DNA from: Lucifuga dentata
Lineage: Eukaryota > Chordata > Actinopteri > Ophidiiformes > Bythitidae
DNA length: 64,000 bases
Assembly (NCBI GenBank): GCA_014773175.1
Contig: VXCM01002800.1
Coordinates: 1-64,000, forward strand
Direction: 5' to 3'
This document shows positions 1-12,009 of this stretch, one piece after another. Each line of letters opens with the position of its first letter. Position 1 is the stretch's first letter. Both the position numbers and the translations under genes were made by a program. The notes beneath the pieces are model-generated. The model saw only the letters and a program-made list of their open reading frames with translations, searched no databases and had not been told where the DNA came from.

Positions 1-427
1 TATTCGGGCTTGGGACCGGCACAAGGTGGACACTGGCTTGTGCCCCCTTGAGGCTGCATTAAAGGCATCATCACATATGCAGATTAAATGAGGAAGGACT
101 TCCTCACCACATGCGATGACATCAAACATAGCTGGAGGCGAAGAAAAAGGGCATGGGTGCCTGATAAATGCTTAAAATATCTTATGAGAAAAATAACGTG
201 CTAGTTAGTGCAGGTAACCAAAGTGAGGTAATGAAAGCGTAATGTATGGAAAGCAGATGGTATGGATTCGATCCACGGAACCCCTTATGATGAATATATG
301 TTCAATAGTATACTGATCACTGTCAGAGCTCAAAGGAATAAATAACATACACCATATCTAACATATTTTGATCAAGATATAAAATAGTTCGTTAGTGTGT
401 CTGATCTACATTCAACGTAAAGATTCT
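1..427. other. Intergenic, no recognised feature
   Basis: AT-rich non-coding DNA. I see no domain-bearing reading frame, no repeat shared with the rest of the window, and no splice-bounded exon. Confidence 0.5.
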
Positions 428-560
428 AAGTTCTTATTTTCATAGGGGTCATATGCTGAAAGTTTTGTGATGCTTTAATGTGCAAAAATCAGTTTGATCC
501 ACTTCCACTCCTGCTTGCTGCAGCACCACTGTGCACACTGAGGGGTTACTATATGGAACG
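428..560 (+). repeat. Dispersed repeat S, fragment 1
   Basis: The stretch around ttaatgtgcaaaaatcag, the following 'ccacttccactcctgcttgctgcagcaccactgtgc' segment and 'cactgag' is shared with 33999-34120 in the same orientation, and with 54940-55010 in the opposite orientation. Only one end of the element is visible here. The family carries no coding sequence and is probably a non-autonomous element; its superfamily is not recognised. Confidence 0.5.
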
Positions 561-2179
561 GAGGAACATGTTGAACATCACCATGATCTTCCTCATTGAC
601 GTACATCTTTACCAAGGTGGGGCTGAGTCTTGGGTGGATTGTGGTTGCGGTAGCATGCAGCAAAGAATATTTAGCTTGTTTCTTGTAGTGGATTTTTGCA
701 GTGCAGCAACTGATTGGAGTTCAAAGGTGATCACATACGTATATGCAGCCTTTTCATTTTTGTGCCCTTTCAGCTTCAGAAACACCTCCATCCCATTTGT
801 CTAAGGCTTTGATTATTTCATAGTGACTGGATGTAACATGAGATGCTGGGCTTCTCATGTGTGAACGCACCCCTGACAGTAGTCACAATTCAGCCTCTTT
901 CGAAAACTGCCCATAAACAACAGCAGAGGGCAAAAAAGATGCTTACAGAGGCAGGAAGTGTAGTCAAAGTAAAGCACAAGTGTTGGAGGAGGAGGCAGCG
1001 GTCCATTCAGGAGAGTCCCAGGCTTTATGTTGATTCATTACTCTATTAGGCCTCATGACAGAGATAAGGACCAGCATGTTTCAAAGTGATAGCTGACCTC
1101 TGCATTTTACCCAGTGCACCGCCAACGCCGCCACAGTGGCCTGCGTTTCTCACACACACAAATGCATATGCTCACATACACACAAATGTGCAAACAAGTG
1201 TGTTTGTTTGAATATATGAATATCACACGGGCATGAACATGAACACAGGATGAACATACACACACAGTGGCAGACACATTTTCTACCATAACACCTTTTG
1301 AGTCATTTAAAGCTTCATGGTGAGGTAAAGGTGTTGTAAATCTCAGGTTTGGTTGCAACAAAGAGAGCCTACAGGAGAGACTGCTGCACTATTTATTATG
1401 ATATGAGTACTTTTAAAGATTTGAGCACTTCTTCCACAATTGGACACCAGAGATATTAATTTTAGATGTGATATGGACACTCACAGTGAACTGATTTTAA
1501 TCAATTATCTGTCCATCTTCACCCTGTAAAGATGATAAAGAGAGATAATATGCCAAGCGAAATATTCAAAGCAAAGTACGAGGGTTATGCTTAAATTATC
1601 ACACATGCTCACATTATATTGGCCACATGCTAAAAATATGAGTAATGGTGCATCACGTAATCATGGCTAACAAAGAACACTCTCTTTGTGCTTTCTGCAA
1701 ACTACAAGAAAATTTAATTTACATCAAACTCCCCCAAAACCAGATGGAACAAGAAAACAAACCCAGATGCCTTTGAAGCAATCAAAAAGGACATTTTCCC
1801 ACAGAGATATATTCTTAAAATGGAACAAGATGCTTTGATCTTTCACAACTCCACATAGTCAGCCGCACAGTGTGGATGGAGTCTTGTTATTTTCTGAACT
1901 TGCTGATAATGTGACAGGCTGTGTCTGCTCCCTGTCCATTTGCATAATAAAGCCTATCCAGCTTTCATTTCAGCTCTTCATTCTGAAAGCCCCACATGGT
2001 AAAATAATGCTGGCACACACACACACACACACGTATGCCAGCTCGTCATTTATTTGTTGCATAGTGCATTGTCACAGAACACAGACTTTATGCAAGAACT
2101 AGCGGGATGAATCCCTGTTAGCTTCCCTTAGTTTAGCTTCTCTGTTCCAGCACTGCTGGACATGACCGACATCTGAAAA
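561..2179. other. Intergenic DNA with short CA repeats
   Basis: Non-coding. Short CA-rich stretches lie near 1150-1270 and a (CA)n tract at 2014-2032. The reading frames here are short and lack recognisable domains. Confidence 0.5.
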
Positions 2180-2530
2180 TCTGAAGATCACGCAGTCACA
2201 TGGCTACATTTATGCAACACAATTATGCACCTGACCCATTTCTGATCTTTTGCTCATGTGTGGCACATATTGGATATAGTTTGTGAATATGTAAACAGAA
2301 AAAAAGCATAGGGAATCAGACATTTTCAGATCTGTTTTGGGCCACATTCACATGTACAAATAAATCTGATATGTATCAGGTATGTATATGCAAATGTCAT
2401 ATAAATACACAAACTGCAATTTTCTTACCATTCTGATCTATACATAAAATGCAACACTTCCACTTTGAATATGAATGATGTAGCATGGATCATTGCCGCA
2501 CATGCCCAAGCTGCAAGAAATGCTCTTATT
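2180..2530 (+). repeat. Dispersed MITE-like repeat P, copy 1
   Basis: This block shares a series of words in the same order with 15845-16125: 'gtggcacatat..gatata', 'gtgaatatgtaaaca', 'cattttcagatctg', 'ttgggccacattca', 'gatatgtatc', 'gcccaagctgc'. Shorter matches occur at 37555-38300. Order and spacing are conserved, so the copies descend from one mobile sequence. No reading frame is preserved. I cannot define its exact ends or assign a superfamily. Confidence 0.55.
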
Positions 2531-2539
2531 CTTCAACTC

Positions 2540-5440
2540 TGCCTTAAAATTGAATTCAGTTGTTTTTGAGCTTTAAAGATACTTTGGAAATCAATAGCTT
2601 GTATAATCATTTTTGTTATATTTGCATCCATTGCAGCATGTTCTTTAGCTCCGTCTCAGAAACTAAACCTTAATTTGAGCATGCAAGTTGTTTCAGCTCT
2701 AAACTGCGTAAATGCATGCATCAGATATGGGCCACTTAAAGCGCAACTTAACACCAAGCTGAAAAGTGTTGTTTTAACCAGCTCTTCTGGCTGAAAGCTG
2801 GATCTGAGTTTTCTAAAATAGCCATATTTTCACTACTGTGAGATGCCATATGCGATAAGTTCCAAAAATCCAGTATATCCACCAAAATTTCTTAAACTGC
2901 AGGTTCAAAATATAGTCAAGCATATGATACAAAAATGATTCTGGAATATTTGACAGTCCAGGGAGAGAAATCTTGGAATGGGAGAGGCTCAAGCAGTTTT
3001 TGAGCTCTGCTTACATTATCAGAAATATACAGGTGCTTCCTGGGTGTTTGCATCTCCAAACTGTCTCTCAAACCTGCCAATCTCTCTCAGCTAAGGACCA
3101 TTTGGCTTCTCAAACATTTAAGTAGAATCATTCTCCATTAATAGAGAATGACCTCATCAGTGTCACTGATTGATTTCTTATCTGGCAGATCTCAGTAGGT
3201 CAGAAACTCAGCTCAATCTTGCAGTGTGTTTGTATACACACACTACAGGCCAGAAGTTTGAGGCTACCCTCAGATTTTTAAAAAAAAATAATCAATACAT
3301 GGTTTACTTAACAATTTATTGCACAGGAAATGACAAATATATATATAAAATAAATGTAACTAATTAGTTTCCAAGAAGAATTTGTCCATTAGTGCAGCAC
3401 TCCTGTTGTGTTCCAACTCCCTGCTGATGTGTTTTAAGATTCTATTCAATAGCTACTGTCTGCCTTCTCCCACATCATTTTGGGATTAACTTGCTACACA
3501 GTCTGCTCATGCTAGTGTAATACTGAGACATTCTTCTCGATCACTTACTCTTCGGGTCATGTGTCAAAGTACAGCACAGGGACGATTTCTCCAGTTGTAG
3601 CTTAATTTGACTTTTTTCTCAGCCCGTCATTTCCACCTCACAACCTGACATTCCGTCTCCCACCGTTACTCTCCTCTCTCTCTCCCTTCTTTCCCTCTCT
3701 AAAATCACTCCACCACAACCATCACTCCCAGTCAACAAATACCTAGTCCCTTCATACATGCAATAGAAATATTACAATGGCATACATTCCTAAATTGGTA
3801 ATATAAATTAACACAGAAAAATAAAATATAAACTCAGATTTAGAAAAATAAATCTAATTTTAAACTAAATTTGGGGGGCTGGGGGGGGGGGGTCAAACTT
3901 CTCAAACTTCTACCCTATAGTGTACCCTGGTATACCCCAGACCATCAAGGACCCCAAAGGCTCCGTTTCCTGTTTACATTAAACCTCATTTCACTGATTT
4001 TGTTTGGAATATGTGTTCAATCATGGATTAGACAGATTATAATTATTTGGCAAGCCCATGCTGATGCTAAAAAGAAAAAAAGACACCTACTGTGTGAGTC
4101 ACATAACTATTCCATTTTCAATTTCAAGGTTTAAAGAGGACAAAGCTGGACTTATTTTTGCATTTTCCTGATGTCCACATGTCAAAAAGACCAAAATTGG
4201 AGTGTTACGTGATCCACCTCATACATGCACTGTATGCCATCAATTTGCTCCCAATTTTATTTCATGGTGTCATGTTTTGAAACACAAGTAACTTTTCCAT
4301 AATTGTGTTGACAATTTTACTAGGTAGGACTCAGGAAATATTCCTGTCAATCTGCTTTCACAGCAAAGGCAGGCACACAATTACCATACTTGTATTGCAG
4401 AAACAACAATATTCATGCATTCATGTTATTGTAAGTTTAAAATTTAAATTTTTTTTTTAAAGAAGTGTCTGATATTTTATTAGACTATTTATTATTTAAT
4501 GAGCTTTAGACAGGATAACTTATCGATTTTTTTTACAAATTGTATAGGAATGTTGATATGCATCATGACTGCAGCTGCATGGAAAATGTATGTCTATGTA
4601 TGTCTGTATGTATGTCTGAGAAATATATACATACATTTGCACTTGTCGTTAATCAGGTTAAACGTGTCTGCCCATCGTTGCAGTACTTTATCTGATTCCT
4701 ATGTGTCCTAAAAGATGCAAGTTAAGCAAATGATTTATTAAATTTTATTTGATTGCGCTCAAATAAATCATGTTGGTGCAAAATGGCAGCAAAATCCATT
4801 TATTTCACATCAGTCATTGTGTCCTGGTAAGTCACACTGAAACCCATGGAATTTCAGCCTACGAGTTGTTTTCAAAATGAAATAAAAAATAATTTATTAC
4901 CACTTAATGCATAACAGAATTTCCTCAGTTATGACAGAGCTGACTTATGGGTTTTGTTGACTGAACAGAAGCCTGAATGTGAGTGAAAGATATTCTCAGA
5001 CATCCCTGCCTGCAGCCGAGGCTCAGCCACAGGATATTGCAACTGCACTCTTTAAGAGAAGCAATAAGAGCTCACATTTCATCTGAGGCTGCATTTCTTA
5101 AAAGGCATAGCTCTGAGATAACCACTTTCCATCCTTCAGCACCATCTGAGTCAGAAAAAGAAACTGAAATGTGCTTTAGAAAGAATTAGAACAAAGACAA
5201 CAATTAACTTATCAAAATGAGAAGAATGACAATGTGAAAGGTAGATATAACTGTATTATTTGCCATGTCATTTGGCATTTCTTCTCAGAACTTGTCAATA
5301 TGATGAATTAGCCATGACTGAAGGCATAGAAATTAGAAATTATTCAAATGTGAAGAGGTTTCCAGATTGCTATGCTAACGTCAAGCCGTTTGTATTTGAA
5401 CTTACTGCACAGCCATTTTTCACCTTTTAGAAGTGTGTTA
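2540..5440. other. Intergenic, little structure
   Basis: AT-rich non-coding DNA. Noted inside are a G-rich run at 3872-3893, a pyrimidine-rich tract at 3655-3710 and a degenerate segment at 3234-3290 that resembles a Tc1-like terminal repeat (cactacaggccagaagtttg). No exon could be supported. Confidence 0.45.
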
Positions 5441-5450
5441 GAAACGAAAT

Positions 5451-5585
5451 AAATAAATAAATAAATAAATAAATAAAAATAAAAGAGAAATCTGGTCTCC
5501 ATTTATGTGTTTGACAGNAAATAAATAAATAAATAAATAAATAAAAATAAAAGAGAAATCTGGTCTCCATTTATGTGTTTGACAG
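5451..5585. repeat. (AAAT)n microsatellite with assembly duplication at N 5518
   Basis: A 67-bp block (5451-5517) containing an AAAT microsatellite and unique sequence ending gtgtttgacag is repeated exactly at 5519-5585 across a single N. The unique part is duplicated along with the microsatellite, so this looks like an unmerged contig overlap rather than a real tandem duplication. Confidence 0.85.
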
Positions 5586-5798
5586 AAGCCATATTGTGTG
5601 AGTAATGCTTCACTTTGTGCCAAAGCACACACATGCTTTTATTTTCTGATAAGGACTTTACACTTCTGGGCATGGCTGTTTACATTTTGCAAGAAAAGGG
5701 GAGATAATGTAACAGAAACTCAGACTAGAGCTGGTTTAGGGGAAAACAATTACAGCAAAATATGAAATTTGTGTATACATGCATTTAGGTCTCTGCAT

Positions 5799-5824
5799 GA
5801 GAGAGAGAGAGAGAGAGAGAGAGA
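5799..5824. repeat. (GA)n microsatellite
   Basis: Uninterrupted GA dinucleotide run read directly from the sequence. Confidence 0.95.
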
Positions 5825-5849
5825 CTTAGTGTTTCAACATACTCCCCGT

Positions 5850-6500
5850 GCACCAGCAATTAATGATGACAATTTAAATTTTGATCCTCTGGTGTTTGGC
5901 GAGGCAGCTGGGTCGGACTTGACTTGAGGAAGTCACCTATCTAATAGATGCCACATGATATTAATGTACAGAGGCACCCTGCCTCGAACCTGGCAGCCAT
6001 GAGAAATCAATCACCATCCCGGCATCACTTTCTTTTGACAAATATGCTCTCAACAGCCAGGTAGCTGAGCTAATGTCCTCCAAAGTATTTCTGTCAAAGA
6101 TGCAGCTCCTATTAATTATTCAGTCACCTGTGCTTCTATGCTGCGGTGCTAACTTTCAATATTTACAATGCAGCAAGAGGCCGCTCTCCTACTGGCTGAC
6201 TGTCCCTGAAGTGGCAAGCTGCTTTGCATGAGTTATAATTCCATCTGGTGCATGAGTGGAAATATGACTGATGTAGCCTCAATTTATGGAACATTGATTA
6301 CATCCCAGTCATAGATTTTAACACCTGTTTTTCCTCATTGATAAATCCTAGCCCATCAGGGAAATCCTGACAACCTCTGCCTGTTTTGAAACCATCTGCA
6401 GACATGACATTATCTGTGCTAGTTTTGTAATTGAGCTTTATCATTTTGATCGATCTCAATGCATCTTATTTTCATTATTATCATCAATAAATCTCTTCAA
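5850..6500. promoter_or_regulatory. Candidate conserved non-coding element
   Basis: A 650-bp block of balanced composition, free of the dispersed repeats that fill the window. It contains homeodomain-like cores (ctattaattattcag), an octamer-like ttgcatgag and several cagctg/caggtag E-box-like words. This is an inference from texture only; conservation was not computed. Confidence 0.25.
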
Positions 6501-6509
6501 AACAGTGGT

Positions 6510-7480
6510 AAGTCTGGATTTTTCAAATCTAATCTCTTAACAGTATCTTAACGCTCTAGAGTGTGAGGAGTTGTAGAATCTTGAAGAATTTTCTTCAAGA
6601 TTCTGGTTTTATTATTTTTTGCTGTCAAAATTTCTGGTTTTCTAGAATTTTTCCCCCAAAACCAATAATTTTGCAATAACAAGAAACTATTTGTAGAAAA
6701 GATTTTTACAAGCCAAAATTTATCATCCTCGCCAGTGCAATTTGTTTGTTTTTTTTCTTTAATGGAAACCAAATTATAAGAAAAATCAAACTGCAAAATG
6801 ACTTTAGACTTCATAACTCTGTAATGTGGCTTAATGTGGCTTAATGTGTTGTAGTGTAGCTTAAAATCTGTAACTCAGATGTCATCAGTGCAAAGGTATA
6901 ATGTTAAAACAGACAGAACTGTGGGTTGATGGAACCTGATGAAGCTTTTGTTTTGTGTCTGAGTCACTAATGAGGCAGGTTTGATCTGTCCCTCTGCTAA
7001 AGCAGAGAGGTTATAGGAATCTAAAGTCAGTTTTAAAAAGAAAAAGCTAAAGAGCGTGCTCAATACAGCACATGATTTTTGTCAGTCAAGATGTGACGGC
7101 ACGCTCAATGTAGTAGGTAATGATGCGATCATAATGATGCCTTACTAATGTAGCAGCACATGGCAAAAAAAAAAAAAAAAAAAAAAAATCCATATTTCAT
7201 TTTTAAAAATGTTATTTTTCTGAAGTTTACATAGACAAAGAGCAGAATGGTGGTAAATCCAGCTGTTACAGATGGCCACTGGCTCCATGCTCTTACAGGG
7301 TTAAATCCTCTCTTTTCACCCACAAAGGGGATCAGGGTAGTGGGCTGGGGAGGAGGGGAAATGCTGCATTCAGGAAAATGTGGGAAAGAGAGAAAGCATG
7401 AGAATCCTGCCTGGAGAAATCTTTCATTACCTTAGCTTTCAGAGAGGAAACACAGTTTACGTTTGAGAGGATAAATCTAA
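6510..7480. other. Intergenic, A/T-rich, poly-A run
   Basis: Non-coding. A poly-A run occupies 7165-7188. The start near 6550 (ttaacgctctagagtgt) faintly resembles the terminal repeat of the TTAA MITE at 60023-60239, but no partner end was found. Confidence 0.4.
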
Positions 7481-7481
7481 C

Positions 7482-7492
7482 TAGTAAGCAAA

Positions 7493-7537
<45 letters not shown>

Positions 7538-7576
7538 TTTTGTTACGTTCAAAATGAGAAAACANTAGTAAGCAAA

Positions 7577-7625
<49 letters not shown>

Positions 7626-7648
7626 TTTTGTTACGTTCAAAATGAGAA
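7482..7648. repeat. (TG)n(TA)n microsatellite with assembly duplication at N 7565
   Basis: The block starting tagtaagcaaatgtgtg and ending gagaaaaca occurs on both sides of N 7565. The two copies differ only in microsatellite length. It is the same artefact pattern as the other N junctions. Confidence 0.8.
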
Positions 7649-7928
7649 AACATGGACACAAAAGCTTCATTTTTCCAATTTGCTCACAGATGAATAATAA
7701 TATTTCAATCAAAAATGGTTCTTTGCTGAAATATTTTATTTATTTAGTTAGTGGTGTTACACTTTCTCTTCCCCACAACCGTAAGCTTTAATATTAAAAG
7801 CATGATTAAAAATGTAACACAACGGACAATTTTCATCTCAACAGGCAACGTTATATTTCTAACAGTCTCCATTACTACTTTTTATTGTTGTTGTCACATT
7901 GGCCAATATATATATATATATTTACGTA

Positions 7929-8411
7929 CACAGATACAGGGGTGGATCTAGGATGTGGAGATCCAGATCTTAGCCCAGTTCAAAGCTATTTTATATCTAC
8001 CAAAGCTAAATATAAATTTTGAGAAATGCTTAATAAATGTAACAAATCATATTACATCTTTTAAAAAGTTATATGATGTTTAAAATCTTTTAAAACGAAA
8101 ACCTTTACAATGATCTAGATAGTGGAGATAAATGGTGGTGCATTATTCTGTTCCATCCACCAATTCGGTCCGACCAATCCGTTCACAACACTTTGGTTCC
8201 ACCTTGGTGATGAATTTGGGTAATTGCAAAAACGCTACAGAAAATTCAAAACACACTATTATNGTTCCACCTTGGTGATGAATTTGGGTAATTGCAAAAA
8301 CGCTACAGAAAATTCAAAACACACTATTATAAAAAATATTTGGGGCTTCATGGAAAACATCTGGGGCTTAAGCCCCATAAACCAGCCCCTAGCACCGCCC
8401 CTGCACAGATA
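7929..8411. mobile_element. hAT-type MITE with exact 8-bp target duplication
   Basis: The element runs from CAGGGGTGGATCTAGG at 7937 to CTAGCACCGCCCCTG ending at 8403. The ends are imperfect inverted repeats of each other. The eight bases before it (7929-7936) and after it (8404-8411) are both CACAGATA, the 8-bp target-site duplication expected of hAT transposons. No transposase is encoded. The interior contains the 67-bp assembly duplication around N 8263 (8196-8262 and 8264-8330), so its true length is probably about 399 bp rather than 467. Confidence 0.85.
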
Positions 8412-8689
8412 GCATAAATTATGTTTTTAAGTGAGACCCCTTAAAATAGTAAATAAAAATAGTAGAATGACAAAATAATACACTATTAATAGTCACATAA
8501 TGATATAGTAAATAATTATAAGACCTACAACTTTATTTATTACGGCATGTTTATAATTTAAGTGTGTGTTTGTGTGTGTGCGTGCATGCGTGTGTGTGTG
8601 TGTGCGCGCGCGTGTGTGTGTATGTCTGCTGTAGTGATGGTCGGGTATGGGATTGAGCAGGATCCACTTTATTCCCACACGCCGTGAAC
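8412..8689. repeat. TG-rich microsatellite and AT-rich spacer
   Basis: AT-rich DNA with an imperfect TG/CG repeat at about 8562-8622 (tgtgtgtgcgcgcgcgtgtg type). It lies immediately upstream of the CpG-rich promoter region. Confidence 0.8.
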
Positions 8690-9072
8690 GCCACATGAGC
8701 GGCTAAACTGGGTCACGTGATCTGCTCTGCTAAGAATGCAGTGACGTGGGAGAGTTCCGTCAGTGTAGCGGTGTCTCGCAGCCAGCCTACCCGGCCCAAC
8801 AGCTGCCTTTGCCGGCTGGGAAACCCAACGGGGGTCGGTCCAGGCGGAGCGGAGCAACAGAGGAGAGATAGAGAAGAAGGATCGGGCTATGAAGCCGAAG
8901 CGGGGCGGTAAAGACACAAGACTTGTTTTTGTTTTTCCTTCGGGACCCAGGGAACATGTTTTAAGAGTAATTGGACAGTAGAAGAGGTGGAGGAGGATTT
9001 TATTTGTTTCTTCTTTTTTTTCCTCCATTGCTTTTACAGCTCCTCGCCCAGCATCGTGAGGAACCAGGGGCA

Positions 9073-9205
9073 CTCCTGCTGCTCCTCTAACCGCTGCTCT
9101 CTCCGCCGTCCAGTGGATCGGGCTCTGGATGTGTAGTTNCTCCTGCTGCTCCTCTAACCGCTGCTCTCTCCGCCGTCCAGTGGATCGGGCTCTGGATGTG
9201 TAGTT
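9073..9205. repeat. Assembly duplication at N 9139
   Basis: 9073-9138 is repeated exactly at 9140-9205 across one N. It inflates the putative first exon by 67 bases. Confidence 0.85.
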
Positions 9206-9510
9206 GTGTTTATTTCCTTTATCTTTTACATCAAATAACATACCCGCAGAATAAACTAAACTTGGAAAAGGTCAGGAAACTATAGGAAAAAAAAAGGAAA
9301 ACTCAATATTTATTAAGTAGATAAATAAAGGGGGGCTGTAGTGGAGATTGGACATAAGGAACAGGAGAGGAGGAGTCGCGAAAAGGCGCAGGTTTGTTTG
9401 GGAGATGAGGAGGACAAGGGAAGCACGTAAAGCATCCAAGGTGTGATGAGAAGAGGAGGCGCTGGAAGAGGAGGACATAAAGCTCCGATTTCCACATGAG
9501 ACGGTGATGG

Positions 9511-9641
9511 CGGGTAAAGACACCAGAGTTCACACACTCCGTCAACCGCCGACCGCAACCTCAGCAGCAGCAGCANCGGGTAAAGACACCAGAGTTCACA
9601 CACTCCGTCAACCGCCGACCGCAACCTCAGCAGCAGCAGCA
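9511..9641. repeat. Assembly duplication at N 9576
   Basis: 9511-9575 is repeated directly after N 9576, ending in a CAG run. It again lies within the putative first exon. Confidence 0.85.
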
Positions 9642-9660
9642 GCAGCATGAGGAGGAGGAG

Positions 9661-10160
9661 GTAGGCAGGTTTGCACATCTCATCAGTCCTCCACATCCTC
9701 ATTATTCATTTAGCCTCCCTCCCGCCCTCCTCTTCCCTCCATTAAATCCAGCCTGCCACCCTTGCCAGCCACCTTATCCATTCATCAAGCATCCATCCAT
9801 CAAGCATCCATCCACTCTGTCCTTCCTCTCTGTCTCCCTCCACCTTGCTTCTCCCCTCCATCCACACTTCGGTCCCCCAAGTGGCTCCCAAAAACGTTGC
9901 AGTGAACCCAAGGACCTCTTGAGGGGCTCCAGGCAGGCGTGCTGCAGCAAAATGAGAAAACTCTTGGATTTTGCTTCATTCCCATTAAGGAGTTGGCACT
10001 ACTGATAATAATAATAATAAAAAAATATAATTCATATGTGCAAACTGGACTGTGCCAGTACAGGTATTGAAAACTGCGAAGTATCCAAAGTTGGCATTAA
10101 ATGGGCAGTCCCAGAGGATTTGCAACCTTTGCCAAAATATAAGGGTAAAGGTATTTTTTA
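9661..10160. other. Start of probable b3galt2 intron 1
   Basis: Pyrimidine-rich then AT-rich DNA with catccatc repeats at 9775-9815 and an AAT run near 10005. No coding signal. Confidence 0.4.
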
Positions 10161-10164
10161 TTGT

Positions 10165-10628
10165 CATTGTACCCATCTGGAGTGGTAAATTTAGAATTGT
10201 TTTTCCTACCTTCCAGATTACCATTGGTTTCAGTTCATTCCAGCAAGCTATAAAAATCAACTTGTAGAGACTGGAAACATGCTTGATGTAATCACAGCAA
10301 ATATGTCTATTAAATGTTTTATCAAAGTAACTTTACTAAACCAGTCCAACACGGAACCTTATGGAAGAAAATGTATGTCTCTGTCAGATGGCTTTTACCA
10401 AAAAAATTAAAAATGACTGTCCCTTTTATATTATGTGTTAGCAGAAGAATCTGAATTTTATGTTGGGTGTGTCACCTGAACATTTGATTTTGAAAGACAA
10501 GTATTTGGCAGAATAACGTGAAATTAAAACACGGTGTTATATTTTGGAAAATAGTTGTCAGTAACATAACGTGTATGCAGGAATATTTAGAGTTTAAATG
10601 TGCAATAATCACTGGTATGGTCCTTTAA
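10165..10628 (+). mobile_element. TTAA MITE (family M), copy D, left end missing
   Basis: The interior matches other family M members (ttcctaccttccagat..ccattggtttcagttcatt; cacctgaacatttgattttgaaagac). The right terminal repeat ends ggtatggtcct at 10624, followed by TTAA. The left terminal repeat is absent, so this copy is 5'-truncated. No coding sequence. Confidence 0.75.
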
Positions 10629-10629
10629 T

Positions 10630-11430
10630 AGCTAATTTGAATCATTTTTTGCTCATTTATGCTGTTTTAGTTACATCATTAAAACAAAATGGCATTTTTA
10701 GAAGTTTGCCTTTTTTTTAATTTTTTTTTTTTAAACAGCCCAGATGTTTTTCATTTCGACACTAAATCATAACAGAAATCAGGTCAGTCATCCTTTCTGT
10801 ATCAGTGTGTAGGTGATTTAGAATGAAGTTTAGGAACTTTTGCTTTGAACCTGCCAATATGCAAAGCCAGGGAGTTTCCATTGATCCAGTTCAATTAAGA
10901 GCGCTTTTTATCCACTTCATCACATCCAGCTGCCTGAGCTACTTGGCACTGAAGCCAATGCATGCTTAGGGACATGTGCTAACTGCTGAGGTGGACATTA
11001 AAAGAAACAGCAGTGAGGCTCACCATCTGGGTGTTCAGTCTGCCCACTAGACTATGAAGCTTTAATAGAGTTTAATTTTCAAACCACCTCAGAATTTATT
11101 GCTGTGGTTGCTCAACCGACATGCACGCAACCCAAAATAGAGTCAAAGTGAAGAGAATGTGAACAGACCGTATTAATAAAACTGCAAGAGTAAAAAATCC
11201 TGATAAAATTAAATTTGCTAGTAAACGTTGACAGAAAAACCAATGAAAGGAGTGGGTATCCTTTCAGAACATAGAGGAGAATATAAGTGTCATATAATGT
11301 TTACTACAGCTATAGAGGCTTATAGCTGTCAGAGCTTTATTTCCCAGAGGTTTCTTCTATTATTGAGTCCAGATTCAAGACTCTTTTGTTTTTGGGATGA
11401 ATTGATCCAAAGTTGCAGTATGATAGCTCG
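10630..11430. other. Intronic DNA, nothing recognised
   Basis: AT-rich non-coding DNA between two copies of the same MITE family. No repeat, exon or motif that I can support. Confidence 0.4.
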
Positions 11431-11435
11431 ACATT

Positions 11436-12006
11436 TTAAAGGAGCAATGATTTTGCATGTTTGAGCCCAAAACCCACATACACGTTACGCTACTGACAAC
11501 CATTTCCTATAACATTCCACTGGAGCTATAAATATTAGAATTGCTTTTCCTATCTTCCAGAGTGCCACTGGTTTCAATTCATTCTGGCTATAAAAATCAA
11601 GTTGTCGAGATTTAAAATGTGATTGAAATAAGTAATCCATCACAGTGAACACATTACATTTTTTTTTTTTTTTTTNTTTTTTTTTTTTTTTTGTCAATTA
11701 CTTTACTTAATTAGCCCAACATGGAGCTGCAGGGAAGAAAATGTATATTTGCCAGGAAATATAATCCCAAAAGAAGACGGCTTTTACTGAAAATCTTAAA
11801 AAGACCATCCCTTCAACATTCAGGCGAATTTGTAGATGTAGGTGGGTACTGTCACCTGAATATTTGATTTTGACAAGATTAAGAGATTTGGCCAGATTAA
11901 CTAAAATATGGTTTTAGGTTTTGGAAAATGTTTGACAGTAGCATAACATGCATGCAGGTAGTATTTATTGGGCGGAAACATGCAAAACCACCAGTATGGT
12001 TCTTTT
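11436..12006 (+). mobile_element. TTAA MITE (family M), copy C
   Basis: It begins TTAA at 11436-11439 followed by aggagcaatgattttgcatg, and ends gtatggttct at 12003. Interior words (ccactggtttcaattcatt, aatcccaaaagaagacgg, cacctgaatatttgatttt) match the other copies. The right TTAA is mutated to TTTC. A poly-T|N|poly-T junction at 11676 interrupts it. Confidence 0.75.
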
Positions 12007-12009
12007 CAT

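Larger units (their letters stand above)
8690..9660 (+). promoter_or_regulatory. b3galt2: CpG-rich promoter and probable non-coding exon 1 of b3galt2
   Basis: This is the only strongly GC- and CpG-rich block upstream of b3galt2. It contains GTCACGTGAT at about 8711 (an E-box of the CACGTG class) and a CRE-like TGACGTGG at 8751, then a purine-rich leader. A plausible splice donor, GAG|GTAGGC, lies at 9660/9661. An optional intron could run from GGTAAAG at 8908 to the strong acceptor cttttacag at 9039. No long reading frame of known type is present. b3galt2 in other vertebrates has an untranslated first exon, so I assign this region to it by position and strand. It could instead serve an unseen transcript. 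Two N junctions (9139, 9576) each duplicate about 65 bp here. Confidence 0.5.

Noticed and set aside
5451..5585. Real tandem duplications at N positions
   Set aside because: Constant 61-67 bp length and a single N at every junction fit assembly overlap far better than biology.
8669..9241. 190-codon - strand frame over the CpG-rich region
   Set aside because: It runs through an N and a duplicated block and has no domain. GC-rich sequence naturally keeps frames open.
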